NCBI GenBank assembly: GCA_946699065.1
Contig: CAMPDV010000909.1
Coordinates: 100,085 to 164,084, forward strand
DNA length: 64,000 bases
Source of the DNA: Loxodes magnus
Lineage: Eukaryota > Ciliophora > Karyorelictea > Loxodida > Loxodidae
Reading direction: 5' to 3'
A program made the position numbers and the translations under genes. The notes beneath the pieces are model-generated. The model was not told the DNA's origin and did not search any database. It saw only the letters and a program-made list of their open reading frames with translations. Positions 46,101 through 57,844 of the stretch are shown piece by piece; position 1 is the stretch's first letter, and the number at the start of each line of letters is the position of its first letter.

Positions 46101-48160
46101 AGAAATATAAATATTTTTAGCTAATTTTTTCATCTTAAATTTAGAAAAATGTATTTATTTTTAATTTTCATTCATTGGTAATCGATAACGATTAACAACT
46201 TTTTAAATTTATCTCTTTTTGATTCTTGCAAATTCAAAAATTTAAAGTTGAAAATTATTTTTATTTTAGCAAAAAAAATTAAAACTTCTATTATCTGAAT
46301 TTTAAATCTAAAAATAAGGATAATTTCACTCATCAAATGAAATCTTTATTTTGAGATTATATAAATAAATAATTTCTTAATTCTAGAACTGGAAAAATAT
46401 ATCCTGATTTTATTATTTCTTTTAAGTATTTAATCGATAACTAAAAAAGTTTTACTTTCATATTAAATTTAAAAAAGTTCATAAATATTTAACTATGTAA
46501 TTAGTGAAATTATCAAAAGTCTCTAGAAGTTAGAATAAATAAATTTGTCCAATCGTAGAAAATTTAAATAGCTGAAGCTTTTAGTTTCTACAATCGTTAT
46601 TAAGTGAAATAAGTTACTTTTCTCTTAAAGGATTTATATTTGTTTGCTTATCCAAAAATTCTACCTTTTTAAATACCTTTTTCAAAAAAACTTGTTCTTA
46701 TAACTAAATTTTATTAATACTTAATTTTACTAGATTAAATGATAATAAACTTTAAAGAAAATTTATGGGGTTTCTTAATAAAATTGCGCAAATAAAGTTA
46801 AAATATTATATTTCAAACTAACTCAAACATAGAGATATCAAGAGGCAAATTCAGATTCATAAAAGTCTGACTCATCACTAAAAAAGCTTACTGTTTAGGT
46901 CTAAATTTAATCTTACAAGACAAAAACGTTCTCATTCTCCGTTTATTAGTTTAATTTATAGTTATTTCTTAACTCTTTAAAAAAGTTTCCTTAATATATG
47001 AAAATAAAGCATATTAGACACTCAATAAAGTTATTCATGAAATATAGAAACTGCAGTCAAATTAATTTGCTTTTGGAAAAGTTTAACTCAAGCAAAATCG
47101 AACATTTTTTAGATTAATATCCTAAATTATTCTGAGAAAAGAAGATATTCACTTGAGATACTAAGTTTATAATATTAGATATATAAACCAGCAGTTGCAA
47201 AAACGGAATCAAATTCATTTATTTGTATATTCTAATTGACTCTTAAAGTTCTAATGAAATATTTGACATAGTTTGCATATTAAGCAATCTAATTCTAGCA
47301 ATTAATTATATAGTTAGAAATGATGAAGTTAAGGTAGGCAAGAAAAGTAAGATAATACAGAAAAAATAAATAAAGACAATTAGTGTCGTTTTTTTCGTGT
47401 CGGTTAAAAACGTTAAAATGATTTCTGTAATTCCAACTTATAAAGGCAGAATAATTAAAATTAAATACTGATATCTTACAAATTTTCTGTATTGCTTTTA
47501 CGAAGTTCTTTAGAGTTTTAAAAATAAAGCTTTCATCACATAAAGAATTATTATCTATCAATACAATGTTACTAAATAAAAAGAAACTTCGATTGATCAA
47601 AATATTATAGCTAAAAAATTTTGGAATAAATTTGCTTAAAGACCACCAAATAAAACTCAGTTCAGAAAATTAATTAATTCATTCAACAATGTGGTAAAAA
47701 TAAGCCATCATATCAAATTATTTTATTGAGTATGCAAGTTTCTAAGCATCAGATACATAATACTCGCTAAAAAGCAAAATATCAAAGAGATACCGAGCAG
47801 AATTCCCACAAAAATTCAATAAGTTGCTGATACCTAAATAAACGACATTTTAATAAAATTAACAAAGGGATTACTTGTAAATAAAAAAAGGATTTATTTA
47901 AGAAAATAGAACTTTCGAAAAGTATATGGATAAAGATTTAAATTTTTAAGCTAAAAAATAAAATAAAAATTCAATTTTAATTCACCTAGAAAATTTAAAA
48001 AAAAGCTTATAAAGAAATTAAAATAAAAAAACTTATTGTAAAAGTTAAAAATCTTTATTTATAAATAAAGGATATTTTATTTATTTTTTTAGAGTAAATA
48101 ACTATGTAAATAAAATTTGAAGTTGCATATTAAAAAAATATTTTGTATTATTCTTTAAGA
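43145..48160. other. AT-rich region without recognised genes
   Basis: No repeat family member or domain was recognised apart from the tRNA-like relic near 45.7 kb. Confidence 0.35.
45690..45770 (-). pseudogene. tRNA-like relic
   Basis: The minus strand carries a T-loop-like GGATTCGATTCCC, a 5-bp anticodon-like stem TCTTA/TAAGA around ATCCCGTA (eight bases, one too many) and ends AAAGTCA/TGATTTT that pair over seven positions. The T stem is imperfect. It looks like a decayed or unusual tRNA; identity not assigned. Confidence 0.3.
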
Positions 48161-48163
48161 AAA

Positions 48164-48490
48164 CTTAGATTGTAGAGCAGTTAGGACTTTAATGGCTCGT
48201 AGTTCTTTTAATAAAGTATTTAAAAGTCAAAAATTTTGATCTGAAGTCTTCCCCATTGCTTTAATTTACATTAAAATTTGTTCCACTATAGTGGTGACCA
48301 GAGTGCTATCCCAATAGAACTTATTATATGACGTCTTTCGATATAAACGCTGCTCGATTCCTCAAGTTCTGCCCTCTTGACTCCTGCCAAGAATCTTAAT
48401 CGGTTCTTCAGAAGCAGGATACTTATTGAACCAAAGTTTTAGTCAATCTCAGTATGAGGATCGCTCCTCCCTATTTAAATTTAATACATT
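48164..48490 (-). mobile_element. SINE-like element S1 with T1 tail, second copy
   Basis: The minus strand starts near TATTTAAATAGGGAGGAGC and ATACTGAGATTGACTAAAAC, contains AAGATTCTTGGCAGGAGTCA and GGGATAGCACTCTGG, and ends in a decayed T1 hairpin (48164-48206). Colinear with 11062-11390. Confidence 0.6.
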
Positions 48491-48644
48491 TTTCCTTTTT
48501 TGCTACCCATTAGATAAATAATTAAATTATAAACCTTTAATAAAATTTACATTATATTTTTGTATTCAAAAACTAAAACTAAATTTTCAATTTCAACAGA
48601 ATGAGGATAAAAATTATATTTATTATTAAATATATAATATATTT

Positions 48645-49000
48645 TAAATAGGGTGGAAAGCCCTTTCCTTCGGATGCTGCTTGGAGGTCCAGCAAGGTAA
48701 CTAAAAAATGAGCACGGACGGAGGATAAATCGGAGAAAGAGAAACCAATAACAAGAGAAGGAAAATTCGACAAGCTGGAAAACTCTGAATGCCAGGAGAA
48801 AACCTTCTTCATCATAGCTCGGGGAAAGATGTACCGTAAGCGTATATTGCATCCTTGCTTTGGAAGAAAAAATTACAGGGACGTACTGCTGGAAGAGAAA
48901 ACAAGGATAAAGAGACCCATAAAATTTTATTTTTCGACATTAAATAAAATTAATTTAAAGAGCTGCGCACCAACGAGAGTGCTACGCGCTCAATAATCCA
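48645..49000 (+). mobile_element. Retroelement 3' part with T1 tail
   Basis: A G+C-rich island on the plus strand. One frame reads KKWARTEDKSEKEKPITREG and later ARGKMYRKRILHPC, the latter resembling the post-knuckle G..Y.KK motif of the gag-like family. No knuckle is visible. It ends in the best-preserved T1 hairpin (48958-48992: AGAGCTGCGCACC ... GTGCTACGCGCTC). Probably the 3' end of a 5'-truncated zinc-knuckle element with a T1-type tail. Standard-code minus-strand frames here are shadows. Confidence 0.5.
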
Positions 49001-49004
49001 ATTT

Positions 49005-50455
49005 ATATATTTGTTTAATTAATACAATTTAAAATAAAATTTTGCATTTTATTTAGAATCTTGATAATTAACCATTTTGCTTAAAAAAAAAGGAATTTTT
49101 ATTAAAGATGTAAATAAACAAAATTTATTTAAAATCGAAAAAATATTCTTTGATACCTATTTTAGTCAAAATAAAAAGTTCTAGAAAGAAATGTTCTTTA
49201 AGATATTTAACTAATGAAATTATTTAAGTGTTATCAATCTTGATAGAGGTTTTTCTAAGGATAAGAAAAATGCTTATCTTATTGTAACTTTAAAAGCTAT
49301 TATATCCCTACTATATAGCTTTAACATATTATATATGCTAAAGCTAGAATTTAAATTCTAACAATCAATATTTATTTATATAAAAATTCTTTAAATAAAA
49401 GCTTATTAAATAAATAAATTCGAAAATTGAAATTTACATATAATAATACTTTTTTGCATAAAATAAAAATTGTTTAATTCAAGATTAATCAGCTTATATA
49501 TTTTAATTTTTTATATTCTAACTTGAAAATAATTTTTAAATTTAATTATTATTACAATAAAATTAAACTTTATTAAAATTACCTTTATACTTTTAATACA
49601 TTTTTTATAATTAAAATTTTTTTTCTACTTCGCACTTAAAATTTTTAACAAAATTATTTTTTAAAAAAGCTTTATTTGATAACTTATCTTTCGAGTAAAA
49701 ATAATTAAAAAGAGTAATCTTTTTTTTTCTTTAAAATAGCAAAAATATGTTACCATTATTTTATCTTTATAAAACTATAAAATTATTTAAGCTTAGAAAA
49801 TTATAAAATATTTCAAATAAATTTTAACTATTTTCCATTTTTTTAATTATTGTAGTCCAAAATATTGCTTATTACAAGCATAAAATAATTTAAATGAGTT
49901 TACTTTTTTTATTTTTATTGACTTTAATAAGTTTCGATACAAAATATACTACACTTTGAATTTTAAAAGTGATAATGTTAAACAATTTAAAATTATTTTT
50001 TATTTGAATTTCTGTGAAAAAGATAAAAGTTAAATTCATTTTGGTTTTAATATGAATAATAAAATACCAAAAGCATGCTTTTATAAATGCTAAATAAATT
50101 TTATAATCAAAAAAATGTTTTTTTTATCAATCTAAGTGAGTAATCTTGCCACTAGTTTTATATATAAGCATAAAATTCATCCTTAAAATTAAATTAACAT
50201 TTAAAAAAGGAATGAATGTAACAATATTTTAGACTAAAAATGTAATTTTATATTGAAGTTTCCAAAAAACCGATATTAAAGATATATTGTAACTCTTTCA
50301 AATGAAAAATTGATGTGTTAGTTTTGTCTACAGAAGATAAGTTGATTAAGTATTTTTATTTTTCAAATAAAAAAAGTAAATGTAGTAATTAATAATTAAA
50401 TAAGCAACTTCTTTTTATTTTCTTACTAAACAAATTTAACTAAATCTGAATCCTA
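49005..50455. other. AT-rich region, nothing recognised
   Basis: No motif, gene or repeat copy was found. Confidence 0.45.
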
Positions 50456-50739
50456 CTATGTTCCTTTTACTAATTATCTAATTACAATATCATAGTACAA
50501 CAAAGTAAGCACTGGACCATGTGAGCTACCTTACATAACTCTATTATTGTATTTTATCTTCCTAGATAAGGTTCCATCTATAAGAAAGGAGGAATTTATG
50601 TTTTTATAGAAAGATTCAAGGGCATTAATAAGTCCTAAAGGTAGCTTGACTCTCCTGAGTTAAACGAAAAGCAATCTTCTTACTATAGTATATATATTTT
50701 TTTAAAACCGCCATAGTTGTTCGAAGGTGAACAGCAAGG

Positions 50740-50825
50740 TCATTTTCATCAGAGGTTGGGGAAGTTAAATACCCATAATCGACTTTATGTCTTCCTCTGC
50801 TTTGGTTTGGCCTCGAGACATAAGA
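50740..50825 (+). repeat. S4 repeat, copy 2
   Basis: CAGAGGTTGGGGAAGTTAAA, TACCCATAATCGACTTTATG and CTTCCTCTGCTTTGG, matching 3850-3925 (other strand) and 50925-50985. Confidence 0.65.
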
Positions 50826-50850
50826 TTCTTAGACCTTCGACACAGACTTG

Positions 50851-50885
50851 GCTTAGTTTAGTTTAGTTTAGCTTAGTTTAGTTTT
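50851..50885 (+). repeat. Tandem repeat (GTTTA)n
   Basis: Seven 5-bp units of GTTTA/GCTTA. It lies between the two S4 copies and is internal, so not a telomere. Confidence 0.8.
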
Positions 50886-50924
50886 AATTCTGGAACGAAA
50901 AAGAAATAATATTGCGAGCATCAT

Positions 50925-51010
50925 CAGAGGTGGGGAATTTAAGTACCCATAATTGACACATGTCGTCCTCTGCTTTGGTGATGCAATGAGACACAATCCT
51001 GCCATGTCCT
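50925..51010 (+). repeat. S4 repeat, copy 3
   Basis: ATCAGAGGTGGGGAATTTAA, GTACCCATAATTGACACATG and CGTCCTCTGCTTTGG. Direct repeat of 50740-50825 at a distance of about 185 bp. Confidence 0.65.
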
Positions 51011-52599
51011 TGGAACTCCAAAAAGTATTAAAAATTACGAGTATTCTAAAATTATATCAGTATTGAACATTTTTATCAGTACTGAATAATTATACCAGAT
51101 TGATCAAGGTTTATAAATATCTGATAATTTTATCAGTAATAAACATTCTTGTCAGTATGAAACATTTTTTAAAGAGCTGCACACCAATGAGAGTGCTACG
51201 CGCTCTATAATCAAATTTATTTATTTAGCAAACATTTTCTCTACATCTTTTGTGTGGCAAGAAGTTTTGTCTTCCCTTTTGCTTATTTGCGATAGGATTC
51301 TATTAATTACTATATTGTCCAAATTTTCATAGTAGTTTATTTCCTTTTCATGAATCCCATCTAGTTTTAAAGAATTAAGTTCTTTTAGACCTTTAATCAT
51401 ATAACCTTTTAGTTAAAGCTTTATCATATATTTTTAGTATAAAGTTCATCAAAAATTAGGTCTTCAATTTTTCCAGTTATACTTGCTTCCTTTTTAAATA
51501 TAGGAATAATGATTGACGTATTAAGTTCTCCAGGTATTCTACCTAACCTCAGCATATTATCCAAGAAAGAATTAAGAATCAAAGTCAGATAATAATCTCC
51601 ATACTTCAATAATTCTCCTTTTATGCCATCTGGGTCAGCTGCTTTTCCATTAGGAATTTATTTTATAATTTCTTAAATTTCCTAAATCGTAAAGAGTTTT
51701 AATTTTTGTAAATAGGAAGGTATTTACTCTTAAGTTTCTTTAATATTTTAATAAACTAGATTAAAATTTTTGTTACTACTGTCAAACAACTATTAAGTAA
51801 GATTTTAATGTTGCTAAAAACGAAGTTCTCTCATGAAGCAACGAATTGGCTTTTAAGCTCTTGATCAAAGTTAATTTGGTTTCTGATTTTTGGATAAAGA
51901 ATCTTTTTCGCTTGTGAGAACATAATTTTTGGTTCTTCATTAGCTTTAGAAATTTCTCCTTTGCTTTATCTTTTATCCATTTTCATAGACGATATTTATA
52001 TTGTTTTCAAAGTTCATTAGCTGATTTCTGAAGATTAAGAACCTATTTATTTTTTATATTTATAAGATAAATAGATATTTCGAAACATTTTTGATTTCCT
52101 AATTCAATATTTTTTGAAAACAATAGATTTCCCTTTAACCTATAAAATTTTAATCATTGCTCACGCTATATTTTAAAATGAAAAGTAGCTATAAAAGTAA
52201 TTCAAATGGACTTAAAAAAAGTTTATGTAGAACAGTTTTAATTAAACATTATAAAATCATTTTTACTGTAAAAAAAGCATTCCATAAGGTTTGCATTTAA
52301 CAGTTTAAAAAATTTTAAATCGAAAAGATGCATAAAATTATTTTTCTGCTACTTGGTCAAAAATTAAAAAGGGATTTTTTTATACTCCATAAAAAATGAA
52401 TATTGAATAAGTAAAAAATAGGAAATTATAAGATTAAAGAAACTAGAAAATAATTGAAAATGACACCTAAGAAATAATCCTCTCTTGGCTCTTTTGTAAA
52501 AAACAAGAATAATAATCTAACATAATTGAATAGGAGCGTCAATAATATTAAGAAATATAATTTAAGGAAGTTTTTGCATATTCTGTGTAGCAACGAAGT

Positions 52600-53260
52600 A
52601 CTAATTCATAATTCGAATTAAAATAGCAAAGATAAAGGATAGAAAAGCTAGAAAAAATGTACAAAAAATTGATTTAATCACTAGATCGTTAATTTCCATC
52701 ATCGGAAGAAGTAATCGATAAATTCGAATTGTAAATAGAAATTAAATTGGAATAAATTGATAAAAAATTTAATGAAATTCTTCAAATGTTTTAATTACAA
52801 TTTTCTAAACTTGAATACGAGATAAAATAACTTTAGGAAAAATAAGAATAATAACAAGTATAATCAAGTTCTTCAATGGAAATCGAAACGGAATATCAAT
52901 AATAAGAGACAAATAAGATATATTCATATCGAAGAAAGATCCGGTGGTACATATGCTAGAAGAATCACTGCTGAAAAATGCTGAAAGAAGGCAGAAATTG
53001 AAAGAATTAATAAGTAACAAATATTAGAAGAACTCTTCTGCTTTTGACCAAAAAGGACAGGATAAATATACAGAAAGAAATTCTATAACTCAAGATTCAA
53101 CGAGAAGAATAACAACTGGAGAAGAAACTTGACGGAAAATTATTTTTTGAGGGAGAGACAAGGAAGTTGGACTGATGAAGTCCTACGACATCCTTTAGCT
53201 TAGGATAGAGCAGGAACAAATAGAAGTTAACTGTGGAGCTCTTCTCTAAGACTATAAACT
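52600..53260 (+). pseudogene. Zinc-knuckle subfamily 1 relic (G7)
   Basis: A Glu/Lys/Gln-rich coiled-coil stretch (52620-52900) is followed by a decayed knuckle (IRWYICQKNHCWKML) and then FCFWPKRTGQIYRKKF, the post-knuckle motif with UGA as Trp. The tail is basic and Arg/Asn-rich. Frames change between these parts. A T-rich tail follows at 53260. Confidence 0.5.
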
Positions 53261-53264
53261 TAAT

Positions 53265-53825
53265 TTTTTTTAATAAAAATTAAACGTAATAATATCAATA
53301 GCAATTTAATAAGCTTTATAGTAAATTTATATAAAGGTTTTAAATTTTAATTTACAAAGTTTTGAATTTTTGGACTATTTAAAAATTAAATTTTTCATTA
53401 AAACTTCTTTTTTCATCTCGTTTCTTACAAAAGTAAAAAGCAGATTAATAAATAAAAACTAAACAAAATGAATTTCTATATTAAATTTTCTTTTATATAG
53501 TATGATATTTAACTATAAAATAAAATAGAACATTTAAAATAAATATTAAATTGCAAATTTTTAATAAAGTAATTGAGTATAAAAATATTATGAAATTATT
53601 ATATAAACATTATTTTATTTTCGAAATCTTTTTGTTACAACAATTTTAAAACTAAATAATCAAAAAAACATAATGTTTTTCTGAAAAATTTTCCATAATA
53701 AAATTTATATAAAAAAGAGAAAAAATACTTGAAATCGTAATATTATGTTCAAATATTTTAATTTTCTATTTTTTTAATTAGTGATTTATTTTAGATATTT
53801 TAATAAATAATTGAAAGATTTATTG
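53265..53825. other. AT-rich spacer, nothing recognised
   Basis: No motif or repeat copy seen. Confidence 0.45.
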
Positions 53826-53829
53826 TTTA

Positions 53830-54892
53830 AAGGCAATCATTAAATAAATTGATAATTCTCCATTTTTCCTTTTTAAAGTCATAGCAAAGTAATTAGCAAT
53901 CGTAATTGTATTAGAAAACTTCTTTTGAACTTAAACATGGCTATGTATAATCATATCCTGAGCTTTTACATTTTGGGCAATTTTCTCCTTATTGCATAAC
54001 TTTTTTTTAATCATAAATTTGGGTAGCTTTGACATTAAGATTTGCATATATCAAAAAGGACTATATTTGTGGAATAAAAATCGATGAGTAAGTTCCTTTT
54101 TGCAACAAGTTTTAATCACATAAGCTTCATGAATTTGTCATGCTATTAAAGCTCTAGATCTAATCAAAGTATTAACACGTTTATGTATAATACCCTCCAA
54201 AAGTATAAATTTTTTAACATAATTAATCACATCCAAAAGCTATGGAAGGATTAATAATAGGTTGAATTTTTTGAATTGTTTAGTTTTTATATCAAACATT
54301 TCACATTCGTTAATACTTGTTCATTGCGGTCCAAATTTAGCACCAGAAATTACAAAAATTTATTCCTTGTGATTAAAACTAGTTTTATGACAGTGTCTTT
54401 AATTCAGCATTATATAGTCTTATACTTCTTTTGAGCTATATATAGTAAATCTATTTTGATATAATTTGGATCCACCAGATATTATAAGAGAATTGCTTGC
54501 AATCTATTCTATCTATGTATAATCTTATTCTGTTTACTTTATATCACTTTAATATTAACTTGGAGAATTAGTAGCAACAGAATACGATAATATTTATTAT
54601 GAATTATGGATAATAGTTGAAATTACTTTAAACTGACGATTGAACTTAAGATTAGAACTAACTTCGTATTTCATAATACCAATGCCAAATTTAGCGAAAA
54701 ATTCTTTAATAACCGAAAGTTTGAGATTTTCTTATAAGTTTCCTTAGAAAAAGTAAATTTAGGATTTTATTCTCTAATTTTTCTTGCATTTTATTTTAAT
54801 CTTTTTTCAGTGAAAAAGATTTCATTTTTTCTGAATAAAAAATTAAATAAAAATGCAAAAAATAAAACAGTTAAATAAGCAAATGTAAGCAT
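53830..54892 (-). pseudogene. Kelch-type gene, copy F (paralogue of 34.9 kb)
   Basis: ATG 54890-54892 opens a strongly hydrophobic N-terminus (MLTFAYLTVLFFAFLFNFLF), a signal anchor, then a basic stretch. After a frame change near 54700 the body follows: FFAKFGIGIMKYEVSSNLKF, NSLIISGGSKLYQNRFTIYS and QIFVISGAKFG. A second frame change near 54285 precedes INPSIAFGCDQ, KIYTFGGYYTQTCQYFDQIQ, TNSWSLCDQ (Trp = UGA) and LIYANLNVKATQIYD. It is homologous over its length to copy E. The frame changes could be undetected short introns, but no GT-AG pair restores them obviously, so I call it a pseudogene. No UGA closes the frame after KWRIINLFNDC. Confidence 0.65.
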
Positions 54893-54894
54893 TT

Positions 54895-55135
54895 TTTAAA
54901 AGTTTAGTATTTAAATTAAAAAAAACGAAGTCAAAAGATATAAACTAATTTAATATTCTGTGGTTAAAATTAGTTTAAACCTTTAAAAAAATTTTAAATT
55001 AATACATTTACCAATAATTTTTATTTAAATACTTCATTTTTTTTTAATTTATTTATCTCTGAAATTGCTTCTTTTATGTTTAAGTTAATATTTTTTTTAA
55101 TTTATTTAATAAAATAAAAGGTTTTTAGAAAAAGA
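54895..55135. other. AT-rich spacer, nothing recognised
   Basis: T/A runs only. Confidence 0.4.
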
Positions 55136-55139
55136 AAAA

Positions 55140-56415
55140 GGTATCTTTAGTAAGTTTTCCTTTCCAAGAGTATCATTTAGGTCACCAGATTCTCTATTTT
55201 AAGGCCATTGAAATTCTAGGGTTATGCTACTTTCAATTATTTTGCTTCTTCTTTCATATCTTACATCACTTGATGGATAAAAGGTATTTATGTTTTTTTT
55301 ATTTTTCTGCGGATCTTCGAATTTTAGTTGCAATTCTTCCAGAGGTATCATGTACTGTTACAGATGAAAAATTTCTTTCTATAATTTTTTCTTCTATCTT
55401 AAGTTCTTTCTATTTCAATTGTATTAATTAACTTATCTCTATAGTGTCGATAATCTTTTAGGATCAAAACTTTTTCTTCTTTATTTTGTTTTCTAAATCA
55501 TAGTTAATTTTTCTTGCTTCATTAGGTCCTTTTCGCTTTATTGCTACTTTATTCACAAGTCTCGGTCTAATTCTTCTATTTTCGTCTCATGTTGTTACTT
55601 TGAGTGGCTTCATGGTGTATGATAGTCTAAATCTGTGGTGTGAATATCAATTTCATGTTTAATTTGATCCAGTTCATTTTATAGTTTCACTAAAGTTCTG
55701 TTTAATTTTTAAATTAATTGAAAAGTTTTTTAGTCCATTTCAAGGAATTTTTTCTTATGTTAAGTCGCACCAATCATCACTTGTCGTAAATTTCCTAATA
55801 CTGATCCATTCCTCATTTTTATTTTTCAGAGGTATCTCCATTTTTTTCGTTGATAGGAATATGTACTTGCTCTTCTGTTTTGCTGGAGTGGATTTGAGTA
55901 TTTCCTGGTTAATATTTCTATTCTTTAGGCATCTTAAACCTTAGGAAAATCTCCCCTGTTTTTAATTGTAAGATAAATGATATAATGTTCGCCTTTCTTT
56001 TTTATATAATGATTTAGTTCACTTATTTCTTGATTTGCTGTTTCTTATTCAATCTGAAGTGGACCCACTTTCGTATTTATAGGTATAAGCCATCAATTAA
56101 GACTCATTTCTCGATTTGATAGTGACCATCAAGCTACCCTAACTAAAATTATTGGGCGTCGAATAAATATCCGTTTTTGATGGCCTCTTATTCCGAAAAC
56201 AGAAAGAGATGCAATTGAGATCTAACATTTTGGTTATACAACTAAGACTTCCAATTAATTTGATAATTGAAGTTAAGCTGCTGAACTCCAATAGAGGGCC
56301 TTAGGAGGCCGTATCCAGCACGAGGGATTGCTATTCCATAACAAGTTCCTCTGAATATGCTAAAAAATTTTATAAGATTCAAGGTCCAAAATTCTAACCT
56401 TCCATTTTTCAATAT
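55140..56415 (-). pseudogene. Zinc-knuckle subfamily 1 gene, long form (G6)
   Basis: The minus strand starts about 56388 with MEGQNFGPWILQNFLAYSEE (UGA as Trp), followed by ~200 residues unlike the other copies (KRPSKTDIYSTPNNFSQGS). A coiled coil follows in a shifted frame (TLVKLQNELDQIKHEIDIHT; KIEELDRDLWIKQQQSEKD). The knuckle is decayed: FFICNSTWYLWKNC has Phe for the first Cys and Tyr for His. The C-terminus contains TLEFQWPQNRESGDLNDTLG. Longer than the complete 28.3-kb and 58-kb elements. Several frame changes. The 56.1-56.4 kb part is rich in G+C. Confidence 0.5.
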
Positions 56416-56419
56416 TTAA

Positions 56420-57395
56420 AAAAATTTGATTTAATTAATTTTTTATGGACTTTAAAATTAATGATGATGGTATTAAAAAAATTATATTAAGTTTAAGAAT
56501 TAAAATCTAGAAAATAAAAAGTCAATGGAAAGTATTAACGTTAATATTATGGTTACTTAATAATAAAAAAATAATAAAGCAACTTTGAAAATAAAGCATA
56601 AGTAAAATTAAAATGCTGCAATCTTAAACTAATTCAAAAATATTTTCTTAAAAATACAAGAAGAACAATTACCTTGATGAAATTAAGTTAGAAGAAGAAT
56701 CTGAAAATTATGATAAAATTCTTTATTAATGTATTTTCCTTTTTTTTAAATATAATAAAATTACAAATTTTTCATTTTTTTCTTTCTTAAAAATTAAAAA
56801 TTAAAAAGAAAATTCTAAAATACCACAAGTATATTAAAAAAATAATTTATATAATATATTAAATATTGAAAGTAGAAGGATTAGTAATTGTGTTTTCACT
56901 TCAAAGAATAGAATAATTATGCATAAAAATAAAATTGAAAAAAGTATATTTTTCTTTGAAAAAGTTTTTAAATTATAAATTAAAATTTAAACGTGAACAA
57001 TTTTTATGCATTTTCATTTTGTATCATGTGCTAAAATTTTAAGACTTATTTAATAATATATAAATACCATATTAAAAGTGATTGGATTAATTTTTAACTT
57101 GATTCTAAAATTCTATAAACCATTGTTTTGAATACTACTGATTTAATTTAAAAGAAAATTCAATTTTTTGCATTATTATTATTCAGCAGCTTAAAGATGA
57201 TTTTATAAGGTTATTATTTTTTTTATTTTGCTTACATTATTTTTTTATCTATAGCTAATAAAGTAAAGTGAACAATTTAATAAAATTTAAAAGCCTTCGT
57301 ATAAATGATTATGCTTTCATTCATATTTTGTCATTTTTTTATTTTTCAAATCTTCCTAAATAAAGTTTTAATTAAGTATCTAATTGAAAATAAAA
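56420..57395. other. AT-rich region, nothing recognised
   Basis: No motif, gene or repeat copy was found. Confidence 0.45.
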
Positions 57396-57398
57396 GTA

Positions 57399-57463
57399 TG
57401 CCGTGCAAATTAAATCAGTGACCACTTAGTTTCACCATCGAGAATCATATTACCATGCAAGCA
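57399..57463 (-). pseudogene. tRNA-Pro-like relic
   Basis: The minus strand TATGATTCTCGATGGTG and GTGGTCACTGATTTAATTTG aligns with TATGATTCTCGCTTTGGGTG and GAGGTCACGGGTTCAATTCC of the tRNA-Pro gene at 36 kb. The stems no longer pair. A decayed copy. Confidence 0.45.
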
Positions 57464-57830
57464 TTCTTAGTATTTTTTCAGTATATTTCATGCAATTTTT
57501 TAAATATTTACACTAAGATCTTATATTTATATTAAAAAAATTATTTTTTATTACATAAAACTAAATCAAAATGCAATAAAGCAAAGCAATACAATTATTT
57601 TAATAACATGAACTTAAAATTTTTGCAAATGACTTAGTTAAGAAGATGATTATGGTAGATTATTATGATAAAAAACTTGCTAAGATAAGTAATTCTTACT
57701 GGTGATTAATTTCAATAAATCTTTTTAAGAATATAGATAAAAATTTATAATTAGTAGATTTATTTAGAGTTTATATATTAATAAGATTAAAATGAAACTT
57801 TCTTCAAGTGTAATAAAATATTAAAAAATT

Positions 57831-57844
57831 CAAATTTTCACAAT
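57831..57844. repeat. Target-site duplication, left copy
   Basis: CAAATTTTCACAAT, repeated exactly at 58810-58823. Confidence 0.8.

Larger units (their letters stand above)
50700..51220 (+). mobile_element. Repeat block with T1 tail nested in the RT relic
   Basis: Separates two parts of the reverse transcriptase and is oriented opposite to it. It contains two S4 repeats, a (GTTTA)n run and, at its 3' end, a good T1 hairpin (51172-51206) followed by TATAATCAAATTTATTTATT. Its edges are set by where RT homology stops and resumes. No target-site duplication could be defined. Confidence 0.5.
50460..52050 (-). pseudogene. Non-LTR reverse transcriptase, interrupted by an insertion
   Basis: The minus strand first shows the N-terminal RT landmarks. 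IPNGKAADPDGIKGELLKYG (~51650-51590) leads into LRLGRIPGELNTSIIIPIFK, the classic GPDGI...IP..W..S.IIPIFKK region. After a gap filled by a plus-strand repeat block (50700-51220) it resumes with LPLGLINALESFY, LIDGTLSRKIKYNNRV and MQGSSHGPVLTLLYYDIVI, the QGSPLSPLLF motif. A frameshift lies near 51690, and the upstream linker (ANEEPKIMFSQAKKILYPKI) is readable to about 52050. The YADD box and the endonuclease are not in the window at this locus. A dead LINE. Confidence 0.7.

Noticed and set aside
48547-48852. Two overlapping minus-strand open frames (101 and 78 aa)
   Set aside because: Antisense of a plus-strand retroelement 3' part ending in a T1 hairpin.
50851-50885. (GTTTA)n run as a telomere or chromosome-end signal
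   Set aside because: Short, internal, imperfect, and inside a nested repeat block.
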